Positions 8,598 to 17,371 of a DNA stretch of 60,396 bases are shown here, one piece after another (position 1 is the first letter of the stretch; every line of letters begins with the position of its first letter). Location of the stretch: positions 1 to 60,396 of the forward strand of contig NZ_BAKN01000018.1 in the NCBI RefSeq assembly GCF_000614205.1, written 5' to 3'. The DNA is from Hoylesella saccharolytica JCM 17484. Lineage in GTDB: Bacteria > Bacteroidota > Bacteroidia > Bacteroidales > Bacteroidaceae. The notes beneath the pieces are model-generated. The model searched no databases. It saw only the letters and a list, made by a program, of their open reading frames with translations, and had not been told where the DNA came from. The position numbers were made by a program, and so were the translations under genes.

Positions 8598-10313
8598 ATG
8601 GCAGTGAAAGAAGAGAACACATACGAAGAGAAGAAAAGTTTGAGCTTTGTAGAACAGATCGTAGAACAAGACCTGGCAGAGGGCAAAAACGGCGGAAGAA
8701 TACAAACAAGGTTCCCTCCGGAGCCTAACGGATACCTGCATATCGGTCATGCCAAAGCTATTTGCATGGACTTTGGAGTGGCCGAAAAATACCACGGTGT
8801 GTGTAATCTGCGCTTCGACGATACCAATCCGAGCAAAGAGAAAAACGAATATGTGGAAAACATTCTGAACGATATACGGTGGCTGGGCTTTCAATGGGGC
8901 AACATTTATTATGCTTCAGAGTATTTTCAGAAGCTGTGGGACTTTGCCGTATGGATGATTGAACGCGGTGATGCTTATATTGACGAGCAAACAAGCGAGC
9001 AGATTGCCGCGCAAAAGGGTACGCCTACCACGCCGGGAACACCCTCGCCGTATCGCGACCGACCGGTGGAAGAGAACCTCAGACTGTTTAAACTGATGAA
9101 CGATCCTGCTACTCCGGAGGGGGCGATGGTGTTGCGCGCCAAGCTGGATATGAGCAATCCCAACATGCACTTTCGCGATCCGATTATCTATCGCATTATT
9201 CACACAGCGCACCATCGCACCGGAACCACTTGGAATGCCTATCCGATGTACGACTTTGCACACGGACAGAGCGATTATTTCGAAGGTGTTACGCACTCTA
9301 TTTGTACGCTCGAGTTTGTTCCACACCGTCCGTTGTACGATAAGCTCATCGATTTCTTGAAAGAAATGAATGGCGAAACGGAGAACATTCACGACTTCAG
9401 ACCGCGCCAGATTGAGTTTAACCGACTGAACCTGACGTACACCGTGATGAGCAAGCGCAAGTTGCATACGCTGGTAGACGAGCATTTGGTGGCAGGATGG
9501 GACGACCCGCGTATGCCAACGCTGTGCGGAATGCGGCGCAGAGGTTACTCGCCGGAGAGTATTCGCAGGTTTATCGACTCGATAGGTTATACCAAATTCG
9601 ACGCGCTGAACGATATGGCGTTGCTCGAAGCATCGGTTAGAGAAGACTTGAACAAACGGGCTTGCCGTGTTTCGGCGGTGATTAATCCCGTAAAACTGGT
9701 TATTACCAACTATCCCGAAGGTCAAACAGAAGAGATGAGCTGCGTCAACAATCCTGAAAACGAGGCGGATGGTACGCACACGATTACCTTCTCGCGTAAT
9801 CTTTGGATAGAGAAAGAAGACTTTATGGAGGATGCTCCGAAGAAGTTTTTCCGCATGACGCCGGGTCAAGAGGTACGTCTGAAAAGCGCGTATATCGTAA
9901 AATGTACCGGCTGTACAAAAGATGCAGAGGGTAACATCATCGAAATTCAGGCGGAATATGATCCCGATAGCAAGAGCGGAATGGATGGAGCCAACCGCAA
10001 AGTGAAAGGTACGCTGCATTGGCTTTCGGCTGATCACTGCACAAAAGCAGAAGTTAGAATATACGACCGCTTGTTCAGCGTAGAGAATCCGTCGGCCGAC
10101 GACCGCGACTTCCGCGAGCTTCTGAACAAAGATTCTATACAGGTGCGCCGCGAATGTTATGTAGAAAACTATGCCGCAGATAAAAAGCCGGGCGAGTATT
10201 TACAGTTTCAGCGCATCGGATATTTTATGGCCGACCCCGACTCGACAGCCGAAATGCCCGTTTACAACAAAACGGTGGGGCTGAAAGATACGTGGGCCAA
10301 GCAGAACAAATAA
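8598..10313 (+). CDS. glnS: Glutaminyl-tRNA synthetase
   Basis: GlnRS charges tRNA-Gln with glutamine in the cytoplasm. The 571-residue protein has the class I signature HIGH at residues 48-51 (PEPNGYLHIGHAK), the GlnRS motif LRFDDTNPSKE, and an MSKRKL version of the KMSKS loop around residue 285. The C-terminal anticodon-binding beta-barrels follow. The pattern FPPEPNGYLHIGHAK with DDTNP separates it from glutamyl-tRNA synthetases. The start at 8598 follows a good -7 box and puts the catalytic domain at the usual distance from the N-terminus. It heads a plus-strand run with a TPR gene, a dedA-like gene and trmD. Confidence 0.96.
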   Translation: MAVKEENTYEEKKSLSFVEQIVEQDLAEGKNGGRIQTRFPPEPNGYLHIGHAKAICMDFGVAEKYHGVCNLRFDDTNPSKEKNEYVENILNDIRWLGFQWGNIYYASEYFQKLWDFAVWMIERGDAYIDEQTSEQIAAQKGTPTTPGTPSPYRDRPVEENLRLFKLMNDPATPEGAMVLRAKLDMSNPNMHFRDPIIYRIIHTAHHRTGTTWNAYPMYDFAHGQSDYFEGVTHSICTLEFVPHRPLYDKLIDFLKEMNGETENIHDFRPRQIEFNRLNLTYTVMSKRKLHTLVDEHLVAGWDDPRMPTLCGMRRRGYSPESIRRFIDSIGYTKFDALNDMALLEASVREDLNKRACRVSAVINPVKLVITNYPEGQTEEMSCVNNPENEADGTHTITFSRNLWIEKEDFMEDAPKKFFRMTPGQEVRLKSAYIVKCTGCTKDAEGNIIEIQAEYDPDSKSGMDGANRKVKGTLHWLSADHCTKAEVRIYDRLFSVENPSADDRDFRELLNKDSIQVRRECYVENYAADKKPGEYLQFQRIGYFMADPDSTAEMPVYNKTVGLKDTWAKQNK

Positions 10314-10370
10314 GCACCGAACAGGTATTTTGAGAAACCGATAACCCTTTGTTTCTCTTGCGAACAGATA

Positions 10371-11792
10371 ATGACACTCGATAATTATTTCAGCAGTAAA
10401 GAGTTTCTTGATAACGTCAGGATATACGAAGAAGCCCGAAAAGCAGGCCACAGCGTGTATCTCGAACCTGATGTGCTGACCGATATTGCCGAATATTATC
10501 ATCAGAAGGGCAAACAGGAGGATGCTCAACAGGCATTAGACACAGCTGTAGAGATGTTTCCCGGTGCCATTGCTCCGCTTGTTTTTCGTGCCCGTATGGA
10601 GCTTTTAAAGAACGATAACCCCAAAGGTGCGAGGCTGTATGCCGAAAAGATAGAAGATAAAACCGACTTGGATTACTTCTATATCCATGCTGAAATATTG
10701 CTTTACGAGGATAAAACCGAAGAAGCGGAAGCCTATCTGAGGAGGGCTTTAGAGAAGGTTGACGAGGAAAATCGGGAAGATTTTGTCATAGATACCGCCA
10801 CGCTTTATGCCGATTACGACATGATGGACAAGGCGCAGGCATGGTTATCGTTGTCGGAAGAACAGGATACGTCCGACTACAGAGAACTGAAAGGGCGAAT
10901 CGCTTTGGGCAAAGGAGACTATGAAATAGGTGAGGAAATCTTCAAAAAACTGCTTGACGAGAATCCCTATGTGGGCTTTTATTGGAACCAGTTGGCCTCT
11001 TCGCAGTTGATGAGAAATCACATTCAGGAGGCCATAGAGAGTAGTGAATACTCTATTGCCATTAATCCCGACGACAAAGAAGCGCTCTTGAACAAGGCCA
11101 ACGGTATGTTCGGCTTAGGCAATTACGAAGAGGCATTAAACTATTATCAGAAGTTTAATGCCCTGCATCAAGACGATGAAACGGGCGAAATCTTTCTTGG
11201 CGTTACCTTAATTCATATGGATAGGCTTGAAGAAGCTGTAGAACATCTGCAAAAAGCCGAAGCAAAGGCCAAGCCGGATTCGCCTAATTTGCCCGAAATT
11301 TATCAGGAAGCAGCCTTTGCACTATCAAGACTGGGACGCTATGAAGAGGCTTTGGCGTATACGGACAAGGCGCTTCTGACCGGAGAAATGAACGAAGAAG
11401 AACTGCTGGTGCTGAAAGGGCACATCTTTTTAGAAAACGGAATGCCTGACGAAGCACAACAGTATTTTTCGCAAGCGGTAAAAAAATCGAACGACTCGCC
11501 TCATATCTTATTCCGCATTGGTGTGTCGATTTACGACAACGGATATATCCGTTTGGCATATAAAATGTTTCGAATGTTGCTGAATATACCCAACAGCAGC
11601 TTCACAGAGGGCTACTCGCATCTGGCCATGTGTTGCAAACTGTTGCACAAAGACGACGAATTTAAAGCGGCACTGACCAAAGCCTGCAAGATAAATCCAA
11701 CGGAAGCAAAGCAGGTATTGGGCGATTTGTTCCCCGAAGAGCTTAGTCCGGAGCATTATATCGATTATCTCAAGGATAACGAAGTTTTTTAA
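10371..11792 (+). CDS. Tetratricopeptide repeat protein
   Basis: The 473-residue protein has no signal peptide and consists almost wholly of TPR-type helical pairs, for example KQEDAQQALDTAVEMFPGA, KEALLNKANGMFGLGNYEEAL and RYEEALAYTDKALLTGEMN. TPR proteins are scaffolds for protein binding, so no enzymatic role is suggested. It is acidic and probably cytoplasmic. It lies 57 bp after glnS and 21 bp before the dedA-like gene, so it is likely cotranscribed. A specific function cannot be read from the sequence. Confidence 0.85.
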   Translation: MTLDNYFSSKEFLDNVRIYEEARKAGHSVYLEPDVLTDIAEYYHQKGKQEDAQQALDTAVEMFPGAIAPLVFRARMELLKNDNPKGARLYAEKIEDKTDLDYFYIHAEILLYEDKTEEAEAYLRRALEKVDEENREDFVIDTATLYADYDMMDKAQAWLSLSEEQDTSDYRELKGRIALGKGDYEIGEEIFKKLLDENPYVGFYWNQLASSQLMRNHIQEAIESSEYSIAINPDDKEALLNKANGMFGLGNYEEALNYYQKFNALHQDDETGEIFLGVTLIHMDRLEEAVEHLQKAEAKAKPDSPNLPEIYQEAAFALSRLGRYEEALAYTDKALLTGEMNEEELLVLKGHIFLENGMPDEAQQYFSQAVKKSNDSPHILFRIGVSIYDNGYIRLAYKMFRMLLNIPNSSFTEGYSHLAMCCKLLHKDDEFKAALTKACKINPTEAKQVLGDLFPEELSPEHYIDYLKDNEVF

Positions 11793-11813
11793 TTTTACCA
11801 ATACATACGAAGA

Positions 11814-12458
11814 ATGAACTGGTTATTACCATTATTGAATAACTTAAATTATTGGACGGTCTTTCTGTTAATGTTTATCGAAGGTTCTGTCATTCCCGCC
11901 CCATCCGAACTGATTGTACCGCCTGCTGCCTATCGTGCTGCTGCCGGAGAACTCAACATTTTCCTCGTTGTGCTCGTTGCAACCTTAGGAGCTTTGGCGG
12001 GTTCTACAGCCAATTATTTTGCTGCTTATTATCTGGGACGCCCCATGATATACCGTTTTGCCAACAGTAGGTTAGGTCATCTCTGTCTGCTTAACCAACA
12101 AAAGATAGAGCAAGCCGAAAAATATTTCTACGATCATGGTGTTGTTGCCACGCTTACAGGCCGACTTTTACCCGGTATTCGTCAAATTATCTCTATCCCT
12201 GCGGGGCTCTCAAAGATGAAGTTTTGGAAGTTTGCACTCTATACCACCATTGGTGCCGGCATTTGGAATTGCGTGTTGGCCACGCTGGGATGGTATCTTC
12301 ACTCTTTTGTTCCCTTAGACCAACTGAACAGTAAGATAGAAGAATACAACAGTCATATACAGATAATCGTGGTGGCTGTTCTTGTACTTATCGCTCTGAT
12401 TGCAGGTTTGATGTGGTACTTCAAACGCAAAAAGAAGAAGGCTTCCATTAGCAAGTAG
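11814..12458 (+). CDS. DedA family inner-membrane protein
   Basis: DedA/VTT-domain proteins are inner-membrane proteins. Characterised members flip undecaprenyl phosphate or other lipids and support membrane and envelope homeostasis. The 214-residue protein has an N-terminal re-entrant-like segment with EGSVIPAPSELIVPPA. The family motif with conserved Gly-Arg and Pro-x-x-Arg is present as TGRLLPGIRQIISIPAG, and several hydrophobic segments lead to a Lys-rich cytoplasmic tail (KRKKKKA). The exact lipid substrate is unknown. It is 28 bp upstream of trmD and probably in one operon with it. Confidence 0.9.
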   Translation: MNWLLPLLNNLNYWTVFLLMFIEGSVIPAPSELIVPPAAYRAAAGELNIFLVVLVATLGALAGSTANYFAAYYLGRPMIYRFANSRLGHLCLLNQQKIEQAEKYFYDHGVVATLTGRLLPGIRQIISIPAGLSKMKFWKFALYTTIGAGIWNCVLATLGWYLHSFVPLDQLNSKIEEYNSHIQIIVVAVLVLIALIAGLMWYFKRKKKKASISK

Positions 12459-12486
12459 CTATTTATAATAAGGAGAAAACAAGCCG

Positions 12487-13167
12487 ATGAGAATTGATAT
12501 TATAACGGTTTTGCCCGAGATGATGGAGGGGTTTCTCAACGAATCCATCCTTGCTCGTGCACAAAAGAAAGGTCTTGCAGAAATATATCTGCACCATTTG
12601 CGAGATTATTCGACCGACAAATGGCGTCGGGTAGACGATTATCCCTATGGCGGTTTTGCCGGAATGGTGATGCAGTGCGAACCGATTGACCGTTGTATAT
12701 CGGCCCTAAAGGCAGAACGTACCTATGATGAAGTGATATTTACCTCGCCCGACGGTGAGCAATTTGACCAACATTTGGCCAACGACCTTTCGCTGAAAGG
12801 CAATCTCATCATTCTTTGCGGTCATTACAAAGGTATCGACCAACGCATCAGAGACCACCTCATTACACGCGAAATATCTATCGGTGACTACGTACTGACG
12901 GGCGGAGAACTGGCTGCAGCGGTGATGGCAGATGCCATTGTGCGACTGGTGCCTGGTGTAATCAGCGACGAACAAAGCGCACTTTCCGATTGTTTTCAAG
13001 ATGATATGCTGGCGGCGCCGATATATACGCGTCCTGCTAACTACAAAGGTTGGCAGGTGCCCGACATTCTGCTGAGCGGTAACGAGGCAAAGATAAAGAA
13101 TTGGGAGATGGAGCAGGCACTCGAGAGAACCCGTCGGTTGCGTCCCGATTTGTTGAAGAACAAGTAA
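12487..13167 (+). CDS. trmD: tRNA (guanine-N1)-methyltransferase TrmD
   Basis: TrmD methylates G37 next to the anticodon in tRNAs that read CNN and some other codons, using S-adenosylmethionine; this prevents +1 frameshifting. The 226-residue protein starts [12 protein letters not shown] and has the substrate-site motif [16 protein letters not shown]. The SPOUT-knot region [13 protein letters not shown] followed by [14 protein letters not shown] is also intact. The length is typical for bacterial TrmD. It ends the glnS-TPR-dedA-trmD run. Confidence 0.97.
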   Translation: MRIDIITVLPEMMEGFLNESILARAQKKGLAEIYLHHLRDYSTDKWRRVDDYPYGGFAGMVMQCEPIDRCISALKAERTYDEVIFTSPDGEQFDQHLANDLSLKGNLIILCGHYKGIDQRIRDHLITREISIGDYVLTGGELAAAVMADAIVRLVPGVISDEQSALSDCFQDDMLAAPIYTRPANYKGWQVPDILLSGNEAKIKNWEMEQALERTRRLRPDLLKNK

Positions 13168-13221
13168 TCAGCTCCCGTTTTTCATCCTTTTTACCCTATC
13201 TTCATTGTTATAAATTACAAA

Positions 13222-13240
13222 GGTTTCACATGTAGAAACC
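13222..13240 (+). terminator. Weak hairpin after trmD
   Basis: GGTTTC and GAAACC flank a 7-nt loop about 55 bp after the trmD stop. There is no T-tract, so termination is uncertain. Confidence 0.25.
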
Positions 13241-13270
13241 CCATTTCTCCGTTTAAATAAACTTGAGTTC

Positions 13271-13326
13271 GGTGTAAGTAATTTCTTCCCTACCTTCCCT
13301 TTGTGAGAAGATAGGTGTACTGCATT
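13271..13326. repeat. Dispersed hairpin repeat, copy 1
   Basis: The stretch starting GGTGTAAGTAATTTCTTCCC and ending GATAGGTGTACTGCATT resembles the one at 20352-20406 (GGCATAAGTAATCCCCTCTC to GAGGTGTGCTACAT). The GGTGTACTGCATT end also recurs near 20488. It is a degenerate intergenic repeat with a weak internal dyad and no coding content. Confidence 0.5.
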
Positions 13327-13388
13327 CTCTTATATCGAACCACGATAGATATCGATATTGATTTTCAGCTGGTTACAAATGGATTTCT

Positions 13389-13491
13389 AAAAGCATAGCT
13401 TTTGAGTTGTAAAAGCTATGCTTTTAGCCTCCGAAACCTATGCTTTCACAATGCAAAACCTATGCTTTTGGAAGCCAAAAGCATAGGTTTT
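13389..13491. repeat. 22-bp periodic array of AAAAGC-TAT-GCTTTT-type dyads, five units
   Basis: Five 15-bp cores start at 13389, 13411, 13433, 13455 and 13477, exactly 22 bp apart with 7-bp variable spacers. Core sequences are AAAAGCATAGCTTTT, AAAAGCTATGCTTTT, a diverged GAAACCTATGCTTTC-like unit, AAAACCTATGCTTTT and AAAAGCATAGGTTTT. Each core is a 6+3+6 dyad, and cores occur in both orientations. The array lies in the gap between the convergent ends of trmD and the endonuclease gene. Arrays of the same type are at 41606-41686 and 60062-60142. Confidence 0.93.
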
Positions 13492-13536
13492 GAAAAACAA
13501 TTACTGAATGCCTATAAAATAAGGCTGTTGTCGGTG

Positions 13537-15084
13537 TTAGTGAACTACATATTTCTTCCCACCCATAATATAAATTCCTTTGGGAAGATCTTTCATTGCA
13601 TCAGCCTTTTTCACTTGTCGGCGCACGCTACAACCATCTATTCCGTACACATTAACAAGTGTTTCATCGGTGGTTTCGTGTGTAATCACGCCCGTAGAAG
13701 CAGACTTAACATAAAGTGTAATGGCTGTTTGGGGGTTACTGATAAGGTAACAAGCAAAGCGCGGACTGGAGGAATTATAGAAGATGGCACGATCTTGTGC
13801 TTGAGCATTCTTTATCTCTACATTGCCCTCAGCTGTAAATGTAATAGCCCATTGTGCCGATTTGGCATCGGCATTATCGGCCTCGTTCAGCGCATTTTTC
13901 GGTCCGGTATAAGCCAGATACTTCTTGTCTATAGCATCGTAAAGGGTGTATGCACCTTCGGTTCCACCCAACGTAAGGGTGTAAGGTTTGCCTGCAGTAC
14001 CCGTTTCGGTGGTAATGGCGTTGTCTTTGATTGCAATAGTAGCCATAGTTCTATATTTACCGGCAGCCTTTGACATGGATTTGTTTTCTGTTTTACTGAC
14101 AATGAGGTAAGCTTCGCCCACTTTCAGGTCGGCGGTAGAGGTTACTTGATGGAAAGTTAGTGTGCCGGCCGGCGGTGTAACAGGCTCATCAGGACCCGGA
14201 TTAGGCTTCGGATTGGGGTTCGGATTTGGGGTGGGTACCACCGGTTGTGTGTGATTACCGTCGTAATCGAAGGCTATGGCGATGCTGTCTCCCCAGATAA
14301 ATTGCTCCAATCCCGGATAATCAATAAAAGGATTGCGGTTGTGTTGCAGCTTATACACTTCGTTATTGCGCTTGATTTCTTTTTCGCTCACGGGATCGTT
14401 CTTTGCCCAGCGAATAAGCATTTTCAAAGTCCAATTAGCCATTCCGGGGTAGGTGCCGTGCCCAAAGACACCGCCATCCCAACCGCTAATTTGGTTTTCG
14501 TAGCGCGTAGCCATATAGAAATAAGTGCGTGCAAGGTCGCCTTTGTATTCGTCGGCAGGTTCGAACACTAACCCCTGATAACCTTCGGTGGTACAATGGC
14601 CCACTTTACTGTATCCGCCATGCGACTGATAGCTTTCTCCATTGTTTTCTCCGAATGGCATATGGCCACGTTTATTGTTGACATATCCGTCGGTGGGATA
14701 CACTTGGAAGAGGTCTGATTTCATTGGACTTTGTTTCTTAAACCAACTCTGTGGAACGGTGTGCTCTCGGTTATACACATCGCCCTCTTTTTTATAATTG
14801 CCTGCACGGTCTCTTTTCGGATTGTATTTGGTGACATTCGAATACATATCCCAGATGGTTCCGTCGGCTCTGAGATCGGTTTTTTCATATGCTTCCCATA
14901 GCGCATTATAGCCTAAGTCTCTTGTTCCGGTGCTAATAATGGCACACAAAGCCGTTTTCAAGGCCTTTCCTTTTTGTCCTTCGGCACTTGCATAATAAGT
15001 TCCTGTTCCGTTAGGTCCCTGCGCACGTGCGCCTGTAACGACCAATAAGGTTAGCAGTACGCCTGCAAATCTCGTTCTTTTCAT
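13537..15084 (-). CDS. Secreted endonuclease I family nuclease with T9SS C-terminal tail
   Basis: The 515-residue protein has a signal peptide (MKRTRFAGVLLTLLVVTGARA-Q). An endonuclease I catalytic domain spans about residues 30-275, with the motif REHTVPQSWF followed by DLFQVYPTDGYVNNKRG and the late RNPFIDYP. Such enzymes are extracellular DNases/RNases. A Pro-Asn-rich linker (about 283-305) follows, then a beta-rich domain and a C-terminal tail NVYGIDGC...LPKGIYIMGGKKYVVH that looks like a T9SS sorting domain. The M6 protease at 47618 ends in a similar LPKGIYI tail. It should therefore be exported by the machinery that PorX and PorW serve. Probable roles are nutrient acquisition from DNA or degradation of extracellular DNA. 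Confidence 0.9.
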   Translation of the reverse strand: MKRTRFAGVLLTLLVVTGARAQGPNGTGTYYASAEGQKGKALKTALCAIISTGTRDLGYNALWEAYEKTDLRADGTIWDMYSNVTKYNPKRDRAGNYKKEGDVYNREHTVPQSWFKKQSPMKSDLFQVYPTDGYVNNKRGHMPFGENNGESYQSHGGYSKVGHCTTEGYQGLVFEPADEYKGDLARTYFYMATRYENQISGWDGGVFGHGTYPGMANWTLKMLIRWAKNDPVSEKEIKRNNEVYKLQHNRNPFIDYPGLEQFIWGDSIAIAFDYDGNHTQPVVPTPNPNPNPKPNPGPDEPVTPPAGTLTFHQVTSTADLKVGEAYLIVSKTENKSMSKAAGKYRTMATIAIKDNAITTETGTAGKPYTLTLGGTEGAYTLYDAIDKKYLAYTGPKNALNEADNADAKSAQWAITFTAEGNVEIKNAQAQDRAIFYNSSSPRFACYLISNPQTAITLYVKSASTGVITHETTDETLVNVYGIDGCSVRRQVKKADAMKDLPKGIYIMGGKKYVVH

Positions 15085-15304
15085 ATCGTTATATTTTAGA
15101 TTTAATTTAGTGTTACAAAATTACATACATTTTTTGATTATGTGGATAAAGTATGCTGAAAATGGGGTAGAATGGGTGTGAAAAAACGAATAAAGTGCTA
15201 CTTCTTATCCGAAACGAGTATCATCGCTTTTATTACCGTTCTTTAAATGGGCGAATAAGGCTGACGTTTAGAGGTAATAAAATAGATAAACAGACGAATA
15301 ACGA

Positions 15305-15350
15305 AATGCAATAAATGTTTGTAGGTTGTTCTATAAACATTTATTGCATT
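15305..15350 (-). terminator. Strong inverted repeat after luxS
   Basis: A perfect 16-bp stem (AATGCAATAAATGTTT, 15305-15320, pairing with 15335-15350) encloses a 14-nt loop. It lies 22 bp after the luxS stop codon on the minus strand and upstream of the endonuclease gene. There is no T-tract on either side, so it may be a factor-assisted terminator or an mRNA 3'-end stabiliser. Confidence 0.55.
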
Positions 15351-15372
15351 ACTTTATGGGGTTGAGAATGGG

Positions 15373-15852
15373 TTATTGAGGATAAATCAGGTTTTCTTCA
15401 GTGATTTTATCTAGCACTTCTTCAACAAATTTACGCGCTTCAAGGCGTGCTAAAGGTAGGTTATGAAGCAGATAATTGCCGCAATCTTTGGGTGCTGCAC
15501 CGGGTATTTCGCCTTCATAATCGGCGATAAAACGGAATGTTCGACGCATCAGCTCTACGATATCGGCAGACTTAAGATTACCTTTCATTAGGAGATAATT
15601 GCCGGTGAGGCAGCCCATAGGGCCCCAGTAGATAATAGAGTTTTTCCATTCAGGATCGTTTCGCAGATAGGTAGCCGCCAGGTGTTCAATGGTGTGTATG
15701 GCTTCAGGTTGCAAAACAGGTTCGCGGTTGGGTTCTTTCATACGGATATCGAAGGTCGTAACAACCTCGTTGCCTACGTTATCTTGCCGACTGACGTAGA
15801 TACCACGCTTCAATCGGTTATGATCAATAGTAAAACTTGGAATTTTTTCCAT
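15373..15852 (-). CDS. luxS: S-ribosylhomocysteine lyase LuxS
   Basis: LuxS splits S-ribosylhomocysteine into homocysteine and DPD, the precursor of autoinducer-2. The 159-residue protein has the metal-binding HTIEH motif near residues 53-57, the catalytic-cysteine motif GPMGCLTG and the third metal ligand in KDCGNYLLHNLPLA. All key residues are present, so it should be active. It follows mtnN, which makes its substrate, after a gap of 31 bp. Confidence 0.97.
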   Translation of the reverse strand: MEKIPSFTIDHNRLKRGIYVSRQDNVGNEVVTTFDIRMKEPNREPVLQPEAIHTIEHLAATYLRNDPEWKNSIIYWGPMGCLTGNYLLMKGNLKSADIVELMRRTFRFIADYEGEIPGAAPKDCGNYLLHNLPLARLEARKFVEEVLDKITEENLIYPQ

Positions 15853-15883
15853 AAAATATGTTGTTTAAAATAAGAGGTACGGG

Positions 15884-16576
15884 TTAAATTGATGATATAT
15901 TGTGTAGAAACTTACTAACCACTTCAAACGAACCATTGGCCATTCGCTCCCAGAAATCAAAATACTGTGCAGCCTTATGATCGTTGAGGGGGACATCGCT
16001 GATAATGCGAAAGCTGATAAAGGGAACGCCGTAGAGATGGCAGGTATGGGCGATGGAACAACTTTCCATATCTACCGCCTTTGCTTCGGGAAAGTGTTCG
16101 AGGATGCTGCACATCTTTTCTTTCGAGTCGACAAACCAGTCACCGCTTACAATCAATCCGTTGTGAATGGGTATTGCTGTATCTAATAGTAACGCTTTCT
16201 GCACAAATGCGGGGGCAGAAGAGAAGCGGGCAGGTAGACCCGGTAATTGTCCGTAAGCCACATCAGTACCACAATAGAGGTCGTGATAGGCATATTCAGT
16301 ACCTACCACCACTTCAAGCGGGTTCATTTCTGCATCTGCACCGCCGGCTACTCCTGTTGAAATGATAACATCGGGTGCGTAATGTGTTATCATTTCGACG
16401 GCTCCAACAGCGCTGTTTACTTTCCCTATACCGCATTGCTGCATAATAAGTTGGTTTTCACCAATGCTTCCCCGCACAAAGGTTTTCCCATTTCGGGTTT
16501 CTGTTTGTTCCTTATCAAGCAGGACACGAAGCTGTGCAAACTCCTTGTCCATAGCTACGATGATACCTATCTTCAT
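15884..16576 (-). CDS. mtnN: 5'-methylthioadenosine/S-adenosylhomocysteine nucleosidase
   Basis: MtnN (Pfs) removes adenine from S-adenosylhomocysteine and 5'-methylthioadenosine; with LuxS it forms the activated methyl cycle. The ATG at 16576 gives MKIGIIVAMDKEFAQL, the standard N-terminus with the catalytic-site Glu in MDKEF. An in-frame ATG 18 bp upstream would add MTITNN and is less likely because it would overlap the preceding gene. GVAGGADAEM and VDMESCSIAHTC (substrate-binding Met-Glu and the late active-site region) are intact. The gene touches the end of the DUF2461 gene upstream. Confidence 0.95.
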   Translation of the reverse strand: MKIGIIVAMDKEFAQLRVLLDKEQTETRNGKTFVRGSIGENQLIMQQCGIGKVNSAVGAVEMITHYAPDVIISTGVAGGADAEMNPLEVVVGTEYAYHDLYCGTDVAYGQLPGLPARFSSAPAFVQKALLLDTAIPIHNGLIVSGDWFVDSKEKMCSILEHFPEAKAVDMESCSIAHTCHLYGVPFISFRIISDVPLNDHKAAQYFDFWERMANGSFEVVSKFLHNISSI

Positions 16577-16577
16577 A

Positions 16578-17279
16578 TTATTCGTAATCGTCAATTACAT
16601 TATTTACAAAATCCATCATGGGTTTTGCTGTTTTGTATATCTGCATGGCACGGTCTATCCACGCGTCGCCCTCAAAGAAAGTATCGGGCACTTTCATCCA
16701 TGCACAATAGTCTTTGAGGCGAAGATACTCGATAAACTCGTAGTCGCGGGGAAATCCTCCGGGTGCAGTTTTTAGCGATTCAAGACCGAAACCGCGTTCG
16801 GTAGTTCCCCATTTTCCTTCGCCCGGTTTACCAAAGAGCTGTAAAAACTCTTTGTTTTCTACGCATCGGCGCCATTCGTCGATATTTCCCATAATCTCAT
16901 TGCGGCATGAGGTGAGGATATTTGTGGGCAGCCAATAGCCACCAACAGCCAATAAGCATTGGTTATTCTCAATATGCAGATAGTATCCGCCGCGCAATGC
17001 TTTTTTTCCTTTTGCGCAGATGTAAGCACCGAGATGATTTTTATAGGGCGATTTATCGGGCGAAAAACGGGTATCGCGGTTAAAACGATACACACAATCT
17101 TTTACTTGCAGATGTGCTATCTCGGGGTCGAACAGCGAGATGGCGGTCAAAGCTTTTGCCACACCTTGTTCAAAACTTGCTCTGCAAGCCAAATATTCGT
17201 CTTTATGTTCTTGATACCATGTGCGGTTGTTATGCGCCGATAGATCGGTAAGATATTGTAATATTCGTTTTGCTTCCAT
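16578..17279 (-). CDS. DUF2461 domain protein
   Basis: The 233-residue protein matches the DUF2461 family, with NNRTWYQEHKDEY near residue 17, VYRFNRDTRFSPDKSPYKNH near residue 63 and GGYYLHIENN. Members are widespread in bacteria and fungi, and I know of no established biochemical function. No signal peptide is visible, so it is probably cytoplasmic. It directly precedes mtnN-luxS and is likely cotranscribed with them. That suggests, but does not show, a role in the same physiology. Confidence 0.85.
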   Translation of the reverse strand: MEAKRILQYLTDLSAHNNRTWYQEHKDEYLACRASFEQGVAKALTAISLFDPEIAHLQVKDCVYRFNRDTRFSPDKSPYKNHLGAYICAKGKKALRGGYYLHIENNQCLLAVGGYWLPTNILTSCRNEIMGNIDEWRRCVENKEFLQLFGKPGEGKWGTTERGFGLESLKTAPGGFPRDYEFIEYLRLKDYCAWMKVPDTFFEGDAWIDRAMQIYKTAKPMMDFVNNVIDDYE

Positions 17280-17371
17280 AAATGTGAAATGAATTGATGA
17301 ATTAAAAGTTATTGGTTATTGAGTTGACGAGCCTGTACGAAATTTGTAAAATCAGTTGTTTGCGAAAGTTG

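Noticed and set aside
8916..10037. A 373-residue open frame antisense to glnS
   Set aside because: It overlaps a strongly supported aminoacyl-tRNA synthetase gene and its composition is that of a reverse-complement shadow.
13402..14073. A 223-residue open frame antisense to the secreted endonuclease
   Set aside because: It begins in the 22-bp repeat array and continues as a shadow of the endonuclease gene.
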